Positions 60,946 through 64,000 of a DNA stretch of 64,000 nucleotides are shown one piece after another; position 1 is the stretch's first letter, and each line of letters opens with the position of its first letter. Under the pieces are notes generated by a model, which was given only the letters and a program-made list of their open reading frames with translations, was not told the DNA's origin and made no database searches. This stretch comes from Blastomyces gilchristii SLH14081. Its lineage: Eukaryota; Ascomycota; Eurotiomycetes; Onygenales; Ajellomycetaceae. The position numbers and the translations under genes were made by a program. The stretch is taken from positions 6,490,779 to 6,554,778 of the forward strand of contig NW_003101682.1 of assembly GCF_000003855.2 (NCBI RefSeq), read 5' to 3'.

Positions 60946-62057
60946 GACACTCTGAACCTTCAGAATAGTCTTATTAGTCACTTAAACTGTTGAATTATTG
61001 ATTGCTATAAGTTCTGAAAATTATAATCTATCACTTACTATGTGACATTCAGTGTCACTATTTCATATAGTGAGAGAATTCTTGTGAGGTTTCATGAAAC
61101 AGACTGATACATTAATTATCTCTGTGAGATTTATTATCTGATAGATCTTTGATTCATCTATAATAAATAGTTAAGTTCTACTCTTACTATTATTCTTTTT
61201 CTTCTTTTTCTTGAATTTCTTTATTCTCACAGTATTGTATATTCTTCAATTATCTAAAGCACTGTCTGAATTGATTAATCAATAAATATCAAAGTGAGAT
61301 CTCTCACATTCAGAATATGTAGATGAATTGTTTGATCTCTGATGATTTCAGAAGCTCTCTTGAGTACTATTACAATCATATTCAGTACAGTCTTCACAGG
61401 CCGAATTCAATGTATTACTATTATTAGAATTGATAGATTTAGTGATTATTGTATCTATTGTAGCTGAGTTGATCACAGAATCTATATTCTATGAATTCTT
61501 TTTATCTTTTGAAGAATTAAGCTGTGAGTGAATCTTCTTCATGAGAAGATCAACATTTAATATCACAGCTGTGAATTTAAAATTCTGTATCTTCTCTATC
61601 TTCTTCTGAATCTAATCTCTTCAATTGTTGAGTAGAACTGAATAGAAGATATTAAATATTTATACATCTGAGAAGAAAGTATTCATTATCTTCAATTTTA
61701 TAATAACAGACTGAAACTTATTAAAGAATGTATGTAGATTGATAATCTGTGTATTATTAAGTAATATAAATTTCAGAACTGTCTCACAGTATAACTGTGT
61801 TTTGAGAACAGAGTATTTCTGTTCAATTGCATTTCATAGAATATAAGTAATTTAATTTTCATTATATTTGAAGAAACATGATCTGATACCTGCACTTAAG
61901 AAGTTTGAGATGAATGTATAGAGTCACTGATTTCTGATATCTCAGAATGATGCTTATTTCTTATCTCTTTATAGAGAATTCTGAGTCTGTCATTTCTCTA
62001 TTATATATTAACACTGTGTATCAATCAGTTTCACTTTCATGAAGATGCTTCATGTGT

Positions 62058-62373
62058 GTGACAGGCTGCGCCCGATCAATTATATAGACTATTTCATTAC
62101 ACTTCACAGATTTCTACCGCTCTGATTCTCAGTCATCAATTCTCAGCTGAAAATCTACGGAATTTCTATTCTTCCGCCCCGAAGCTTCATTATGTATGAA
62201 AACCTCTATTCTTCCGCCCCGAAGTTTCACTGTGTATGTCATCATGTATGTGTATAAATATTCACTCTGATCACTGATTTTCACACTTTCTCTTTCTTTT
62301 CTTCTCTAACATTTTTCTCTTTATTATATAAGACCTATATATTATACTGATCTATTCAGTGTAGATCTCTTAC
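62058..62373 (-). repeat. putative 5' LTR of Copia-2
   Basis: Read on the minus strand this runs from TGTAAGAGATC (about 62373) to CCTGTCACA. It keeps several CpG sites in an otherwise CpG-free block, as the other LTRs here do, and lies just upstream of the gag start. It contains a 40-bp tandem duplication (units at 62166 and 62206, CTTCCGCCCCGAAG). No partner LTR was found, so the limits are tentative. Confidence 0.4.
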
Positions 62374-62880
62374 ACTAGAAAAACATTCATCATCTTCTTA
62401 TTAGAAACAATTATTTATGTATTATCTTCTCATTAGAAATGATTATTTATTGAGAAATATCTGAACATGTAACAATGTGTAAGAAAGAGAAATAATCAGT
62501 TAAAGTGAATACTGAGTTCTCAGATAGAAGCTTGCTCATCAGTTACTCTGACTCTGTAATAAGATTTTATAAGAGAATATCAGTGAAAGATCTGAGAGTT
62601 CTAACACTCAGATATATAAGATATTCATATGATTACACTTCTTCAGATTTCACAGAATATCATATATTTAATAAATAATATAATCATGTCTAATAATAGT
62701 ATGAGAGAACTCTTAAATATAAGTATAGACACAGTGTCACAGTGACTCTGAGTAATGTTGAAACTATAATAATAATAAATAGCTGATATGCATGCAACTT
62801 AATAATATTAATATAAAGAGATTCAATAATTATTATAATAAGAAACTTATACAATTTCAATATTTACAGAATTGAATATA
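62374..62880. other. AT-rich decayed sequence, no gene recognised
   Basis: Strongly mutated DNA between the Copia-2 LTR candidate and the Gypsy-like gag. It may include the LTR and leader of the following element, but no terminal repeat could be matched inside the window. Confidence 0.4.
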
Positions 62881-63770
62881 AAAGTGCTGAAAGAATACTT
62901 AGATACTTCTGTATATTTCAATACTTCTGATCTCACTCTCTACTCATTATGAAGAATGAAAGTGCTTATGAAACTGAGTGTGAATAAAGATATCATCAGT
63001 TCACTAATCAATCAAGATTGATATATCAATGAATGATTAAAGAATTGTATGAAACAGAAGTTTTATTCATGAATAAAAGCATGTGAATCAGTGTTATAAA
63101 TATCTGATAATATCATTAAACATCTTAATATTCTGTTCTAAGACACTGTCATGCAATAGAAAGTGTTAGATTGATTACAGAGCATCTGATAGAGAAATAC
63201 TTCTCTTACAACATTCATCTCTGACTTTGACATTAAAATCTTAGAAGTAGATAATCAATCTTGAGAGAATTGAATAAAGATTAGTATGCTTAAGAAGATA
63301 TTAACTTTCAAACTCTTACAGACTCTTATAAGTGTAAATGAAGACTTAACTTATGAAGACTTCTGCACACAGCTTTAAACATTGAACAACTGTCTTATCA
63401 AGCTCAAGAGTATACAGAATAGTGATAGAAGATGTTACACTCACACACCTGTGCTGAGAAATAACTCAGTCACTTATACACCTGCACTGAGAAATAACAA
63501 CAATGATGCAGATGCTATGAACTGAGTAGACTCAAATGTCTATATATAAGCAAGAGTCTTCACTGTCTGAACAGGCTTTTAAGTCTCTGAGATCACTTCT
63601 GAAGAAGTCACTAATTAATATCAATGAGAAGTATACATCAACTGTAACTGATCAGAGTATATTACTTTTAACTATCAATCAGTCTATATATCTTCTCACT
63701 CAAAGAATGAATCAGTGCCTGTTCATGTCAATCACATTATATTAGAGAAGAATTCAGAAGATAACTATGA
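62880..63770 (+). pseudogene. gag of another Gypsy-type element, decayed, running off the window
   Basis: Plus-strand read-through shows KFYS-IKACESVL-ISDNIIKHL, then TLISVNEDLTYEDFCTQL and a tail YTHTPVLRNN...YTPALRNN...DADAMN-VDSN. This is the layout of gag proteins of fungal Gypsy elements (capsid, then a short Pro/Asn-rich repeat and acidic tail). Stops are TGA/TAA at former Trp/Gln codons. It differs from the gag at 48540. The rest of the element lies beyond 64000. Confidence 0.5.
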
Positions 63771-64000
63771 GAATGTCTCAATAAAACAGGGAAAAGATTA
63801 GCTTCTGTTCAAATTTGTAAACAGAAGCTTGAAGAGATTGAATGATAATAATTTAAAGAGAAAATAACAATGAACATGATTCTTATATCTACTATGATTG
63901 ATAACATATATAATATAAAAGCCATGATAGACAGCAGTCTATATCATTATACAATTATTATTATTATTATTCTTCAATTATAGATGTATGCAGTCAGAGA

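Larger units (their letters stand above)
56583..62000 (-). pseudogene. Copia-2 gag-pol, decayed
   Basis: Recognisable minus-strand pieces: a possible gag start near 61995 (MTDSEFS); a damaged zinc knuckle before a Lys-rich patch (about 61260-61190); GAG-pre-integrase at 60413-60000 (YMSELSANLISAKLIKYQ, ancestral LYVPELSANLIS type); RT box reading YVNN at 58059-58070 where YVDD is expected (two Asp-to-Asn changes); RNase H TEAEYIAF (about 57435); C-terminal NELTKSL (about 56610). Coding frames continue across both MITE insertions once these are removed. Non-functional. Confidence 0.75.
56540..62373 (-). mobile_element. second Copia element, decayed, carrying two MITEs
   Basis: Minus-strand Copia sequence: gag (about 62000-61250), protease region, GAG-pre-integrase (60413-60000), integrase, RT, RNase H (about 57700-57200) and the C-terminus (about 56680-56580, ENAVNELTKSLETL). 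It is interrupted by MITEs at 60440-60945 and 56683-57188. A candidate 5' LTR lies at about 62058-62373, but no matching 3' LTR was found on the left, so the element is probably truncated there. It differs in sequence from the Copia at 43771. Confidence 0.75.

Noticed and set aside
62161..62240. CRISPR-like or other short-repeat array.
   Set aside because: Only two 40-bp units with no spacers, in a eukaryotic transposon block. It is an LTR subrepeat.

Overview
This window is nuclear DNA of a filamentous ascomycete, most likely a eurotiomycete (Eurotiales or Onygenales). Evidence: short GT-AG introns (about 50-100 bp), Zn2Cys6 regulators, a full-size PDR/ABCG pump, a Dal5-type MFS carrier, an NLR-type PNP_UDP N-terminus, and AT-rich transposon blocks decayed by C-to-T mutation. 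No species call is possible from the sequence alone.

Layout. 1-8640: AT-rich transposon decay, dominated by a 5,748-bp element (1171-6918) with hAT-like ends and an 8-bp target-site duplication (TSD), followed by a duplicated relic of an H2C2-integrase-type element. 8640-17000: moderate GC but mostly broken genes (a Zn2Cys6 regulator, an NLR fragment, two related hypothetical fragments, a membrane-protein gene) and a dispersed repeat. 17100-43770: the gene block. It holds a repeat-containing hypothetical protein (17273), a convergent broken hypothetical gene, a basic/acidic hypothetical protein (22057), a Zn2Cys6 regulator (24325-27482), a PDR transporter (33389-28479, minus) divergent from another Zn2Cys6 regulator (33953-36079), an MFS transporter (39662-37623, minus), and an AMP-binding acyl/malonyl-CoA synthetase (41209-43210). 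43771-64000: a transposon nest. A Copia element with 112-bp LTRs and TSD ATTAT carries inside it a complete Gypsy element with 258-bp LTRs and TSD TATAC. Next comes a second Copia whose coding region is interrupted by two 506-bp hAT-type MITEs in opposite orientation, then the start of another Gypsy gag.

How parts may work together. The divergent PDR pump and Zn2Cys6 regulator share a 563-bp intergenic region and plausibly form a regulator/efflux pair. The MFS carrier and the CoA ligase are also divergent over 1.5 kb, but nothing in the sequence proves a shared pathway. I see no canonical secondary-metabolite backbone gene.

The most interesting signal is the decay pattern. Hand alignment of the two Gypsy LTRs gives 29 differences in 258 bp. 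All are transitions, and 23 fit C-to-T at CpG or CpC with only 4 at CpA. This is not the CpA preference of classical RIP. Mutation is heaviest inside elements, while the termini of four different element types keep their CpG sites. Gene models below were spliced by eye, and exon coordinates are given where the reading frame supports them.
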